Below, piece after piece: positions 13,042 through 25,959 of a DNA stretch of 64,000 nt. The position numbers and the translations under genes were made by a program. The DNA is taken from positions 62,001 to 126,000 of the forward strand of contig JAZAQT010000422.1 in assembly GCA_036417435.1 (NCBI GenBank), read 5' to 3'. The stretch's first letter is position 1. Each line of letters starts with the position of its first letter. The notes under the pieces are model-generated. The model saw nothing but the letters and a program-made list of their open reading frames with translations, had not been told where the DNA came from and ran no database searches. The DNA comes from Inia geoffrensis. Taxonomy: Eukaryota; Chordata; Mammalia; Artiodactyla; Iniidae.

Positions 13042-14049
13042 CCCATTCCCTATCCCTTACCCTAACCCTAACCCTTAACGTGACCCTCTTCCGAGGCCTT
13101 ACCCTCACCCGTGCCCTAATCGTAAGCAGTACACTAACACTAACTAGTGACCTCACACGTACGCTAAACCTTAAGCGTTGTGGTACCCTAAACTGTGCCC
13201 TAATATCTCCCCATTCCCTAACCCTAACCCTAACCCGAATTCTATCCCTGACCCTCACCCGAAACCTTACCCTCACTCGTGCCCTAATCTTAACCAGGAC
13301 ACCAAAACTAACTTGTGCCCTCACACGTACGCTAACCCTTAATCGTTGTCGTACCCTAAACTGTACCCTAATCCCTCCCCATTCCCTAACCCTAACCCTA
13401 ACCCGAATCCTAACCCTGACCCTCACCTGAAGCCTTACCCTCACCCGTGCCTTAATCTTAACCAGGACACTAACACTAACACTTGCCCTCACACGAACGC
13501 TAACCCTTAAGCACTGTCGTACCCTAAGCTGTACCCTAATCCCTCTGCATTCCTTAACCCTAACCCTAACCCGAATCCTAACCCTGACCCTCACCCGAAG
13601 CCTTACCCTCACCCGTGCCCTAATCTTAACCAGGACACCAACACTAACTCGTGCCCTCACACTTACGCTAACCCTTAAGCATTGTCGTACCCTAACGTGT
13701 ACCCTAATCCCTCTCCATTCCCTAACCCTAACCCTAACCCGAATCCTAACCCTGACCCTCACCCGAAGCCTTACCCTCACCCGTGCCCTAATCTTAACCA
13801 GGACACCAAGACTAACTCGTGCCCTCAAACGTACGCTAACACTAAACCGCAGCGGTACCCTAACCTGTACCCTAATCCCTCTCCATTCCCTAACCCTAAC
13901 CCTAACCTGAAACCTAACCATGAAACTCACCCGAAACTTTACCTTCACCCGTGTCCTAATTTTAACCAGTACATCAACACTAACCCATGCCCTCTAACGT
14001 ACGTCAACCCTAAGCCATTGCTGTACCCTAACCTGTACCCTAATCAATC
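13042..14049 (+). repeat. HOR unit 10: 6-mer, 1008 bp
   Basis: Order is M1-M2-M3-M4/6-M7-M8. The M4-to-M6 hybrid at 13546-13713 starts TGCATTCC with CACCCGAAGCC and ends with CACACTTACGC and GCATTGTCG. M1 has the lead variant CCCTATCCCTTACCC. Confidence 0.87.
13546..13713 (+). repeat. Hybrid monomer M4/M6
   Basis: M4 markers (TGCATTCCTTAACC, CACCCGAAGCC, GGACACCAACAC) precede M6 end markers (CTCACACTTACGC, AAGCATTGTCG). It removes M5 and half each of M4 and M6 without breaking the 168-bp register. Confidence 0.85.
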
Positions 14050-15213
14050 CCCATTCCCTAACCCTAACCCTTAACGTGACCCTCTTCCGAGGCCTTACCA
14101 TCACCCGTGCCCTAATCGTAAGCAGTACACTAACACTAACTAGTGACCTCACACGTACGATAAACCTTAAGCGTTGTGGTACCCTAAACTGTGCCCTAAT
14201 ATCTCCCCATTCCCTAACCCTAACCCTAACACGAATTCTATCAATGACCCTCACCCGAAACCTTACCCTCACCCGTGCCCTAATCTTAACCAGGACACCA
14301 ACACTAACTTGTGCCCTCACACGTACGCTAACCCTTAATCGTTGTCGTACCCTAAACTGTACCCTAATCCCTCCCCATTCCCTAACCCTAACCCTAACCC
14401 GAATCCTAACCCTGACCCTCACCTGAAGCCTTACCCTCACCCGTGCCCCAATCTTAACCAGGACACTAACACTAACCCTTGCCCTCACACGAACGCTAAC
14501 CCTTAAGCACTGTCGTAACCTAAGCTGTACCCTAATCCCTCTGCATTCCTTAACCCTAACCCTAACCCGAATCCTAACCCTGACCCTCACCCGAAGCCTT
14601 ACCCTCACCCGTGCCCTAATCTTAACCAGGACACCAACACTAACTCGTGCCCTCACACGTACGCTAAACCTTAAGCGTTGTCATACCCTATATTGTACCC
14701 TAATCCCTCCCCATTCCTTAACCCTAACCCTAACCCCATCCGTAAACCTGACCCACTTCCGATGCCCTACCCTAACCAATGCCCTAATCTTGACCAGGAC
14801 ACAAACACTAACTCATGCCCTCAAACGTACGCTAACCCTTAAGCATTGTCGTACCCTATCCTGTACCCTAATCCCTCCCCATTCCCTAACCCTAACCCTA
14901 AGCGAAACCCTGAACGTGAGCCTTTTCCCAGGCCTTACCCTCATCGGTGCCTTTGTCTTAACCAGTACACCAACACTAACTCGTGCCCTCACACTTACGC
15001 TAACCCTTAAGCATTGTCGTACCCTAACGTTTACCCTAATCCCTCTCCATTCCCTAACCCTAACCCTAACCTGAAACCTAACCATGACACTCACCCGAAA
15101 CTTTACCCTCACCCGTGTCCTAATTTTAACCAGTACATCAACACTAACCCATGCCCTCTAACGTACGCCAACCCTAAGTCATTGCCGTACCCTAACCTGT
15201 ACCCTAATCAATC
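14050..15213 (+). repeat. HOR unit 11: 7-mer, 1164 bp
   Basis: M1-M6 then M8, short M1. Its first part matches unit 7 at an offset of 4176 (ACGATAAACC, CTATCAATGACC). Its M6-M8 part matches unit 9 (CCTTTGTC, CCCTAACGTTTACCC). The switch is near 14930-14950, so this unit is a mosaic of two sources. Confidence 0.86.
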
Positions 15214-16557
15214 CCCATTCCCTATCCCTTACCCTAACCCTAACCCTTAACGTGACCCTCTTCCGAGGCCTTACCCTCACCCGTGCCCTAATCGTAAGCA
15301 GTACACTAACACTAACTAGTGACCTCACACGTACGCTAAACCTTAAGCGTTGTGGTACCCTAAACTGTGCCCTAATATCTCCCCATTCCCTAACCCTAAC
15401 CCTAACCCGAATTCTATCCCTGACCCTCACCCGAAACCTTACCCTCACTCGTGCCCTAATCTTAACCAGGACACCAACACTAACTTGTGCCCTCACACGT
15501 ACGCTAACCCTTAATCGTTGTCGTACCCTAAACTGTACCCTAATCCCTCCCCATTCCCTAACACTAACCCTAACCCGAATCCTAACCCTGACCCTCACCT
15601 GAAGCCTTACCCTCACCCGTGCCTTAATCTTAACCAGGACACTAACACTAACACTTGCCCTCACACGAACGCTAACCCTTAAGCACTGTCGTACCCTAAG
15701 CTGTACCCTAATCCCTCTGCATTCCTTAACCCTAACCCTAACCCGAATCCTAACCCTGACCCTCACCCGAAGCCTTACCCTCACCCGTGCCCTAATCTTA
15801 ACCAGGACACCAACACTAACTCGTGCCCTCACACGTACGCTAAACCTTAAGCGTTGTCGTACCCTAAATTGTACCCTAATCCCTCCCCATTCCTTAACCC
15901 TAACCCTAACCCCATCCCTAAACCTGACCCACTTCCGATGCCCTACCCTAACCAATGCCCTAATCTTAACCAGGACACAAACACTAACTCATGCCCTCAA
16001 ACGTACGCTAAACCTTAAGCATTGTCGTACCCTATCCTGTACCCTAATCCCTCCCCATTCCCTAACCCTAACCCTAAGCGAAACCCTGAACGTGACCCTT
16101 TTCCGAGGCCTTACCCTCATCGGTGCCGTTGTCTTAACCAGTACACCAACACTAACTCGTGCCCTCACACTTACGCTAACCCTTAAGCATTGTCGTACCC
16201 TAACCTGTACCTTAATCCCTCTCCATTCCCTAACCCTAACCCTAACCCGAAACCTAACCCTGACCCTCACCCGAAGCCTTACCCTCACCGGTGCCCTAAT
16301 CTTAACCAGGACACCAAGACTAACTCGTGCCCTCACACGTACGCTAACACTAAACCGCAGCGGTACCCTAACCTGTACCCTAATCCCTCTCCATTCCCTA
16401 ACCCTAACCCTAACCTGAAACCTAACCATGACACTCACCCGAAACTTTACCCTCACCCGTGTCCTAATTTTAACCAGTACATCAACACTAACCCATGCCA
16501 TCTAACGTACGCCAACCCCAAGCCATTGCCGTACCATAAACTGTACCCTAATCAATC
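15214..16557 (+). repeat. HOR unit 12: 8-mer, 1344 bp
   Basis: Full M1-M8. M1 shares the CCCTATCCCTTACCC lead with unit 10. M6 onward carries CGCTAAACCTTAAGCATTG near 16006 and M7 has ACCCGAAACC. M8 ends ACCATAAACTGTACCC near 16531. These later markers recur in unit 14. Confidence 0.9.
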
Positions 16558-18570
16558 CCCATTCCCTACCCTAACCCTAACCCTAACCCTTAACGTGACC
16601 CTCTTCCGAGGCCTTACCCTCACCCGTGCCCTAATCGTAAGCAGTACACTAACACTAACTAGTGACCTCACACGTACGCTAAACCTTAAGCGTTGTGTAC
16701 CCTAAACTGTGCCCTAATATCTCCCCATTCCCTAACCCTAACCCTAACACGAATTCTATCCCTGACCCTCACCCGAAACCTTACCCTCACCTGTGCCCTA
16801 ATCTTAACCAGGACACCAACACTAACTTGTGCCCTCACACGTACGCTAACCCTTAAACGTTGTCGTACCCTAAACTGTACCCTAATCCCTCCCCATTCCC
16901 TAACCCTAACCCTAACCCGAATCCTAACCCTGACCCTCACCTAAAGCCTTACCCTCACCCGTGCCCTAATCTTAACGAGGACACTAACACTAACCCTTGC
17001 CCTCACACGAACGCTAACCCTTAAGCACAGTCGTACCCTAAGCTGTACCCTAATCCCTCTGCATTCCTTAAACCTAACCCTAACCCGAATCCTAACCCTG
17101 ACCCTCACCCGAAGCCTTACCCTCACCCGTGCCCCAATCTTAACCAGGACACCAACACTAACTCGTGCCCTCACACGTACGCTAAACTTTAAGCGTTGTC
17201 GTACTCTAAATTGTACCCTAATCCCTCCCCATTCCTTAACCCTAACCCTAACCCCATCCCTAAACCTGACCCACTTCCGATACCCTACCCTAACCAATGC
17301 CCTAATCTTAACCAGGACACAAACACTAACTCATGCCCTCAAACGTACGCTAACCCTTAAGCATTGTCGTACCCTATCCTGTACCCTAATCCCTCCCCAT
17401 TCCCTAACCCTAACCCTAAGCGAAACCCTGAACGTGACCCTTTTCCGAGGCCTTACCCTCATCGGTGCCGTTGTGTTAACCAGTACACCAACACTAACTC
17501 ATGCCCTCACACGTACGCTAACCCTTAATCGTTGTCGTACCCTAAACTGTACCCTAATCCCTCCCCATTAGCTAACCCTAACCCTAACCCGAATCCTAAC
17601 CCTGACCCTCACCTGAAGCCTTACCCTCACCCGTGCCCTAATCTTAACCAGGACACTAACACTAACCCTTGCCCTCACACGAACGCTAACCCTTAAGCAC
17701 TGTCGTACCCTAAGCTCTACCCTAATCCCTCTGCATTCCTTAACCCTAACCCTAACCCGAATCCTAACCCTGACCCTCACCCGAAGCCTTACCCTCACCC
17801 GTGCCCTAATCTTAACCAGGACACCAACACTAACTCGTGCCCTCACACGTACGCTAAACCTTAAGCGTTGCCGTACGCTAAATTGTACCCTAATCACTCC
17901 CCTTTCCTTAACCCTAACCCTAACCCCATCCCTAAACCTGACCCACTTCCGATGCCCTACCCTAACCAATGCCCTAAACTTAACCAGGACACAAACACTA
18001 ACTCATTACCTCAAACGTACGCTAACCCTTAAGCATTGTCGTACCCTATCCTGTACCCTAATCCCTCCCCATTCCCTAACCCTAACCCTAAGCGAAACCC
18101 TGAACGTGACCCTCTTCCGAGGCCTTACCCTCATCGGTGGCGTTGTCTTAACCAGTACACCAACACTAACTCGTGCCCTCACACTTACGCTAACCCTTAA
18201 GCATTGTCGTACCCTAACCTGTACCCTAATCCCTCTCCATTCCCTAACCCTAACCCTAACCCGAATCCTAACCCTGACCCTCACCCGAACCCTTACCCTC
18301 ACCCGTGCCTAATCTTAACCAGGAAACCAAAACTAACTCGTGCCCTCAAACGTACGCTAACAGTAAACTGCAGCGGTACCCTAACCTGTACCCTAATCCC
18401 TCTCCATTCCCTAACCCTAACCCTAACCTGAAACCTAACCATGACACTCACCCGAAACTTTACCCTCACCCGTGTCCTAATTTTAACCAGTACATCAACA
18501 CTAACCCATGCCCTCTAACGTACGCCAACCCTAAGCCATTGCCGTACCCTAACCTGTACACTAATCAATC
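16558..18570 (+). repeat. HOR unit 13: 12-mer, 2013 bp
   Basis: M1-M5, M6/2 hybrid, M3-M8. Three single-base losses explain the 3-bp shortfall: in the M1 lead (CCCTACCCTAA near 16569), in M1 (GCGTTGTGTACCC near 16697) and in M7 (CCCGTGCCTAATC near 18307). M2/M3 carries CACCTAAAGCC, removing the usual TGA. Confidence 0.9.
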
Positions 18571-19914
18571 CCCATTCCCTAACCCTAACCCTAACCCTAA
18601 CCCTTAACGTGACCCTCTTCCGAGGCCTTACCCTCACCCGTGCCCTAATCGTAAGCAGAACACTAACACTAACTAGTGACCTCACACGTACGCTAAACCT
18701 TAAGCGTTGTGGTGCCCTAAACTGTGCCCTAATATCTCCCCATTCCCTAACCCTAACCCTAACCCGAATCCTATCCCTGACCCTCACCCGAAACCTTACC
18801 CTCACCCGTGACTTAATCTTAACTAGGACACCAACACTAACTCGTGCCCTCACACGTACGCTAACCCTTTATCGTTGTCGTACCCTAAACTGTACCCTAA
18901 TCCCTCCCCATTCCCTAACCCTAACCCTAACCCGAATCCTAACCCTGACCCTCACCTGAAGCCTTACCCTCACCCGTGCCCTAATCTTAACCAGGACACT
19001 AACACTAACCCTTGCCTTCACACGAACGCTAACCCTTAAGCACTGTCGTACCCTAAGCTGTACCCTAATCCCTCTGCATTCCTTAACCCTAACCCTAACC
19101 CGAATCCTAACCCTGACCCTCACCCGAAGCCTTACCCTCACCCGTGCCCTAATCTTAACCAGGACACCAACACTAACTCGTGCCCTCACACGTACGCTAA
19201 ACCTTAAGCGTTGTCGTACCCTAAATTGTACCCTAATCCCTCCCCATTCCTTAACCCTAACCCTAACCCCATCCCTAAACCTGACCCACTTCCGATGCCC
19301 TACCCTAACCAATGCCCTAATCTTAACCAGGACACAAACACTAACTCATGCCCTCAAACGTACGCTAAACCTTAAGCATTGTCGTACCCTATCCTGTACC
19401 CTAATCCCTCCCCATTCCCTAACCCTAACCCTAAGCGAAACCCTGAACGTGACCCTTTTCCGAGGCCTTACCCTCATCGGTGCCGTTGTCTTAACCAGTA
19501 CACCAACACTAACTCGTGCCCTCACACTTACGCTAACCCTTAAGCATTGTCGTACCCTAACCTGTACCTTAATCCCTCTCCATTCCCTAACCCTAACCCT
19601 AACCCGAAACCTAACCCTGACCCTCACCCGAAGCCTTACCCTCACCGGTGCCCTAATCTTAACCAGGACACCAAGACTAACTCGTGCCCTCACACGTACG
19701 CTAACACTAAACCGCAGCGGTACCCTAACCTGTACCCTAATCCCTCTCCATTCCCTAACCCTAACCCTAACCTGAAACCTAACCATGACACTCACCCGAA
19801 ACTATACCCTCACCCGTGTCCTAATTTTAACCAGTACATCAACACTAACCCATGCCATCTAACGTACGCCAACCCCAAGCCATTGCCGTACCATAAACTG
19901 TACCCTAATCAATC
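18571..19914 (+). repeat. HOR unit 14: 8-mer, 1344 bp
   Basis: Full M1-M8. M1 is of the GTGGTGCCC lineage with AAGCAGAACAC. M3 has CTTGCCTTCACACG near 19017, the last base change that separates it from unit 12 before the 3357-bp similarity begins. Confidence 0.9.
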
Positions 19915-21927
19915 CCCATTCCCTACCCTAACCCTAACCCTAACCCTTAACGTGACCCTCTTCCGAGGCCTTACCCTCACCCGTGCCCTAATCGTAAGCA
20001 GTACACTAACACTAACTAGTGACCTCACACGTACGCTAAACCTTAAGCGTTGTGTACCCTAAACTGTGCCCTAATATCTCCCCATTCCCTAACCCTAACC
20101 CTAACACGAATTCTATCCCTGACCCTCACCCGAAACCTTACCCTCACCTGTGCCCTAATCTTAACCAGGACACCAACACTAACTTGTGCCCTCACACGTA
20201 CGCTAACCCTTAAACGTTGTCGTACCCTAAACTGTACCCTAATCCCTCCCCATTCCCTAACCCTAACCCTAACCCGAATCCTAACCCTGACCCTCACCTA
20301 AAGCCTTACCCTCACCCGTGCCCTAATCTTAACGAGGACACTAACACTAACCCTTGCCCTCACACGAACGCTAACCCTTAAGCACAGTCGTACCCTAAGC
20401 TGTACCCTAATCCCTCTGCATTCCTTAAACCTAACCCTAACCCGAATCCTAACCCTGACCCTCACCCGAAGCCTTACCCTCACCCGTGCCCCAATCTTAA
20501 CCAGGACACCAACACTAACTCGTGCCCTCACACGTACGCTAAACTTTAAGCGTTGTCGTACTCTAAATTGTACCCTAATCCCTCCCCATTCCTTAACCCT
20601 AACCCTAACCCCATCCCTAAACCTGACCCACTTCCGATACCCTACCCTAACCAATGCCCTAATCTTAACCAGGACACAAACACTAACTCATGCCCTCAAA
20701 CGTACGCTAACCCTTAAGCATTGTCGTACCCTATCCTGTACCCTAATCCCTCCCCATTCCCTAACCCTAACCCTAAGCGAAACCCTGAACGTGACCCTTT
20801 TCCGAGGCCTTACCCTCATCGGTGCCGTTGTGTTAACCAGTACACCAACACTAACTCATGCCCTCACACGTACGCTAACCCTTAATCGTTGTCGTACCCT
20901 AAACTGTACCCTAATCCCTCCCCATTAGCTAACCCTAACCCTAACCCGAATCCTAACCCTGACCCTCACCTGAAGCCTTACCCTCACCCGTGCCCTAATC
21001 TTAACCAGGACACTAACACTAACCCTTGCCCTCACACGAACGCTAACCCTTAAGCACTGTCGTACCCTAAGCTCTACCCTAATCCCTCTGCATTCCTTAA
21101 CCCTAACCCTAACCCGAATCCTAACCCTGACCCTCACCCGAAGCCTTACCCTCACCCGTGCCCTAATCTTAACCAGGACACCAACACTAACTCGTGCCCT
21201 CACACGTACGCTAAACCTTAAGCGTTGCCGTACGCTAAATTGTACCCTAATCACTCCCCTTTCCTTAACCCTAACCCTAACCCCATCCCTAAACCTGACC
21301 CACTTCCGATGCCCTACCCTAACCAATGCCCTAAACTTAACCAGGACACAAACACTAACTCATTACCTCAAACGTACGCTAACCCTTAAGCATTGTCGTA
21401 CCCTATCCTGTACCCTAATCCCTCCCCATTCCCTAACCCTAACCCTAAGCGAAACCCTGAACGTGACCCTCTTCCGAGGCCTTACCCTCATCGGTGGCGT
21501 TGTCTTAACCAGTACACCAACACTAACTCGTGCCCTCACACTTACGCTAACCCTTAAGCATTGTCGTACCCTAACCTGTACCCTAATCCCTCTCCATTCC
21601 CTAACCCTAACCCTAACCCGAATCCTAACCCTGACCCTCACCCGAACCCTTACCCTCACCCGTGCCTAATCTTAACCAGGAAACCAAAACTAACTCGTGC
21701 CCTCAAACGTACGCTAACAGTAAACTGCAGCGGTACCCTAACCTGTACCCTAATCCCTCTCCATTCCCTAACCCTAACTCTAACCTGAAACCTAACCATG
21801 ACACTCACCCGAAACTTTACCCTCACCCGTGTCCTAATTTTAACCAGTACATCAACACTAACCCATGCCCTCTAACGTACGCCAACCCTAAGCCATTGCC
21901 GTACCCTAACCTGTACACTAATCAATC
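19915..21927 (+). repeat. HOR unit 15: 12-mer, 2013 bp
   Basis: Near-perfect copy of unit 13 at an offset of 3357, sharing all three single-base losses. I noticed only a few base changes between the copies, for example CCCTAACTCTAACC near 21776. Confidence 0.9.
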
Positions 21928-23271
21928 CCCATTCCCTAACCCTAACCCTAACCCTAACCCTTAACGTGACCCTCTTCCGAGGCCTTACCCTCACCCGTGC
22001 CCTAATCGTAAGCAGAACACTAACACTAACTAGTGACCTCACACGTACGCTAAACCTTAAGCGTTGTGGTGCCCTAAACTGTGCCCTAATATCTCCCCAT
22101 TCCCTAACCCTAACCCTAACCCGAATCCTATCCCTGACCCTCACCCGAAACCTTACCCTCACCCGTGACTTAATCTTAACTAGGACACCAACACTAACTC
22201 GTGCCCTCACACGTACGCTAACCCTTTATCGTTGTCGTACCCTAAACTGTACCCTAATCCCTCCCCATTCCCTAACCCTAACCCTAACCCGAATCCTAAC
22301 CCTGACCCTCACCTGAAGCCTTACCCTCACCCGTGCCCTAATCTTAACCAGGACACTAACACTAACCCTTGCCTTCACACGAACGCTAACCCTTAAGCAC
22401 TGTCGTACCCTAAGCTGTACCCTAATCCCTCTGCATTCCTTAACCCTAACCCTAACCCGAATCCTAACCCTGACCCTCACCCGAAGCCTTACCCTCACCC
22501 GTGCCCTAATCTTAACCAGGACACCAACACTAACTCGTGCCCTCACACGTACGCTAAACCTTAAGCGTTGTCGTACCCTAAATTGTACCCTAATCCCTCC
22601 CCATTCCTTAACCCTAACCCTAACCCCATCCCTAAACCTGACCCACTTCCGATGCCCTACCCTAACCAATGCCCTAATCTTAACCAGGACACAAACACTA
22701 ACTCATGCCCTCAAACGTACACTAACCCTTAAGCATTGTCGTACCCTATCCTGTACCCTAATCCCTCCCCATTCCCTAACCCTAACCCTAAGCGAAACCC
22801 TGAACGTGAGCCTTTTCCGAGGCCTTACCCTCATCGGTGCCGTTGTCTTAACCAGTACACCAACACTAACTCGTGCCCTCACACTTACGCTAACCCTAAA
22901 GCATTGTCATACCCTAACCTGTACCCTAATCCTTCTCCATTCCCTAACCCTAACCCTAACCCGAATCCTAACCCTGACCCTCACCCGAAGCCTTACCCTC
23001 ACCCGTGCCCTAATCTTAACCAGGACACCAAGACTAACTTGTGCCCTCAAACGTACGCTAACACTAAACCGCAGCGGTACCCTAACCTGTACCCTAATCC
23101 CTCTCCATTCCCTAACCCTAACCCTAACCTGAAACCTAACCATGACACTCACCCGAAACTTTACCCTCACCCGTGTCCTAATTTTAACCAGTACATCAAC
23201 ACTAACCCATGCCCTCTAACGTACGCCAACCCTAAGCCATTGCCGTACCCTAACCTGTACCCTAATCAATC
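21928..23271 (+). repeat. HOR unit 16: 8-mer, 1344 bp
   Basis: M1-M5 match unit 14 at 3357 bp, up to about 22720. After that the match ends (CGTACACTAACCC), and M6 has GAACGTGAGCC, M7 has CTTGTGCCCTCAAACG. Confidence 0.9.
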
Positions 23272-24447
23272 CCCATTCCCTAACCCTAACCCTAACCCTA
23301 ACCCTTAACGTGACCCTCTTCCGAGGCCTTACCCTCACCCGTGCCCTAATCGTAAGCAGTACACTAACACTAACTAGTGACCTCACACGTACGCTAAACC
23401 TTAAGCGTTGTGGTACCCTAAACTGTGCCCTAATATCTCCCCATTCCCTAACCCTAACCCTAACCCGAATTCTATCAATGACCCTCACCCGAAACCGTAC
23501 CCTCACCCGTGCCCTAATCTTAACCAGGACAACAACACTAACTTGTGCCCTCACACGTACGCTAACCCTTAATCGTTGTCGTACCCTAAACTGTACCCTA
23601 ATCCCTCCCCATTCCCTAACCCTAACCCTAACCCGAATCCTAACCCTGACCCTCACCTGAAGCCTTACCCTCACCCGTGCCCTAATCTTAACCAGGACAC
23701 TAACACTAACCCTTGCCCTCACACGAACGCTAACCCTTAAGCACTGTCGTACCCTAAGCAGTACCCTAATCCCTCTGCATTCCTTAACCCTAACCCTAAC
23801 CCGAATCCTAACCCTGACCCTCACCCGAAGCCTTACCCTCACCCGTGCCCTAATCTTAACCAGGACACCAACACTAACACGTGCCCTCACACGTACGCTA
23901 AACCTTAAGCGTTGTCGTACCCTAAATTGTACCCTAATCCCTCCCCATTCCTTAACCCTAACCCTAACCCCATCCCTAAACCTGACCCACTTCCGATGCC
24001 CTACCCTAACCAATGCCCTAATCTTAACCAGGACACAAACACTAACTCATGCCCTCAAACGTACGCTAACCCTTAAGCATTGTCGTACCCTATCCTGTAC
24101 CCTAATCCCTCCCCATTCCCTAACCCTAACCCTAAGCGAAACCCTGAACGTGACCCTTTTCCGAGGCCTTACCCTCATCGGTGCCGTTGCCTTAACCAGT
24201 ACACCAACACTAACTCGTGCCCTCACACTTACGCTAACCCTTAAGCATTGTCGTACCCTAACCTTTACCCTAATCCCTCTCCATTCCCTAACGCTAACCC
24301 TAACCTGAAACCTAACCATGACACTCACCCGAAACTTTACCCTCACCCGTGTCCTAATTTTAACCAGTACATCAACACTAACCCATGCCCTCTAACGTAC
24401 GCCAACCCTAAGTCATTGCCGTACCCTAACCTGTACCCTAATCAATC
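23272..24447 (+). repeat. HOR unit 17: 7-mer, 1176 bp
   Basis: M1-M6 then M8, M7 missing, full-length M1. M6 ends CCCTAACCTTTACCC at the join. M2 has CTATCAATGACC and GAAACCGTACC. Confidence 0.88.
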
Positions 24448-25959
24448 CCCATTCCCTAACCCTAACCCTAACCCTAACCCTTAACGTGACCCTCTTCCGA
24501 GGCCTTACCCTCACCCGTGCCCTAATCGTAAGCAGTACACTAACACTAACTAGTGACCTCACACGTACGCTAAACCTTAAGAGTTGTGGTACCCTAAACT
24601 GTGCCCTAATATCTCCCCATTCCCTAACCCTAACCCTAACCCGAATTCTATCCCTGACCCTCACCCGAAACTTTACCCTCACCCGTGCCCTAATCTTAAC
24701 CAGGACACCAACACTAACTTGTGCCCTCACACGTATGCTAACCCTTAAACGTTGTCGTACCCTAAACTGTACCCTAATCCCTCCCCATTCCCTAACCCTA
24801 ACCCTAACCCGAATCCTAACCCTGACCCTCACCTAAAGCCTTACCCTCACCCGTGCCCTAACCTTAACGAGGACACTAACACTAACCCTTGCCCTCACAC
24901 GAACGCTAACCCTTAAGCACAGTCGTACCCTAAGCTGTACCCTAATCCCTCTGCATTCCTTAAACCTAACCCTAACCTGAATCCTAACCCTGACCCTCAC
25001 CCGAAGCCTTACCCTCACCCGTGCCCTAATCTTAACCAGGACACCAACACTAACTCGTGCCCTCACACGTACGCTAAACCTTAAGCGTTGTCGTACTCTA
25101 AATTGTACCCTAATCCCTCCCCATTCCTTAACACTAACCCTAACCCCATCCCTAAACCTGACCCACTTCCGATCCCCTACCCTAACCAATTCCCTAATCT
25201 TAACCAGGACACAAACACTAACTCATGCCCTCAAACGTACGCTAACCCTTAAGCATTGTCGTACCCTATCCTTTACCCTAATCCCTCCCCATTCCCTAAC
25301 CCTAACCCTAAGCGAAACCCTGAACGTGACCCTTTTCCGAGACCTTACCCTCATCGGTGCCGTTGTCTTAACCAGTACACCAACACTAACTCGTGCCCTC
25401 ACACTTACGCTAACCCTTAAGCATTGTCGTACCCTTACCTGTACCCTAATCCCTCTCCATTCCCTAACCCTAACCCTAACCCGAATCCCAGCCCTGACCC
25501 TCACCGAAAACCTTACCCTCACCCGTGCCCTAATCTTAACCAGGACACCAAGACTAACTCGTGCCCTCAGACGTACGCTAACACTAAACCGCAGCGGTAC
25601 CCTAACCTGTACCCTAATCCCTCTCCATTCCCTAACCCTAACCCTAACCCGAATCCTAACCCTGACCCTCACCCGAAGCCTTACCCTCACCGGTGCCCTA
25701 ATCTTAACCAGGACACCAAGACTAACTCGTGCCCTCACACTTACGCTAACCCTTAAGCATTGTCGTACCCTAACCTTTACCCTAATCCCTCTCCATTCCC
25801 TAACCCTAACCCTAACCTGAAACCTAACCATGACACTCACCCGAAACTTTACCCTCACCCGTGTCCTAATTTTAACCAGTACATCAACACTAACCCATGC
25901 CCTCTAACGTACGCCAACCCTAAGCCATTGCCGTACCCTAACCTGTGCCCTAATCAATC
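24448..25959 (+). repeat. HOR unit 18: 9-mer, 1512 bp
   Basis: M1-M6, M7 (25456-25623, with ATCCCAGCCC and CACCGAAAACC), a second M7-like monomer (25624-25791) and M8. The second starts as M7 (ACCGGTGCC, CACCAAGAC) and ends as M6 (CACACTTACGC, GCATTGTCG, CCTTTACCC), so it is an M7/M6 hybrid. Confidence 0.87.
25624..25791 (+). repeat. Hybrid monomer M7/M6
   Basis: It carries M7 markers up to CACCAAGACTAACTCG, then M6 end markers. It is the only M7-to-M6 switch I found, and it yields a 9-mer unit. Confidence 0.83.

Larger units (their letters stand above)
12700..15780 (+). repeat. Mosaic region with 2172-bp and 4176-bp offset similarities
   Basis: About 12.70-13.61 kb matches 14.87-15.78 kb at 2172 bp (shared CCTTTGTC, CCCTAACGTTTACCC and the CCCTATCCCTTACCC lead). 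About 13.64-14.94 kb matches 9.46-10.76 kb at 4176 bp. The block thus alternates between two source haplotypes; limits are estimates to roughly 50 bp. Confidence 0.72.
15661..22720 (+). repeat. Recent tandem duplication, period 3357 bp
   Basis: Similarity at an offset of 3357 bp (20 monomers minus 3 bases) runs from about 15661 to 22720, a little over two copies. Each copy holds one 12-mer and one 8-mer. The three single-base losses are present in both copies. I noticed only a few substitutions, such as GAAACTATACCC near 19801 and CCCTAACTCTAACC near 21776. Confidence 0.87.

Noticed and set aside
15661..22720. Inverted duplication
   Set aside because: All monomers across the window read in the same orientation; both copies are direct repeats.
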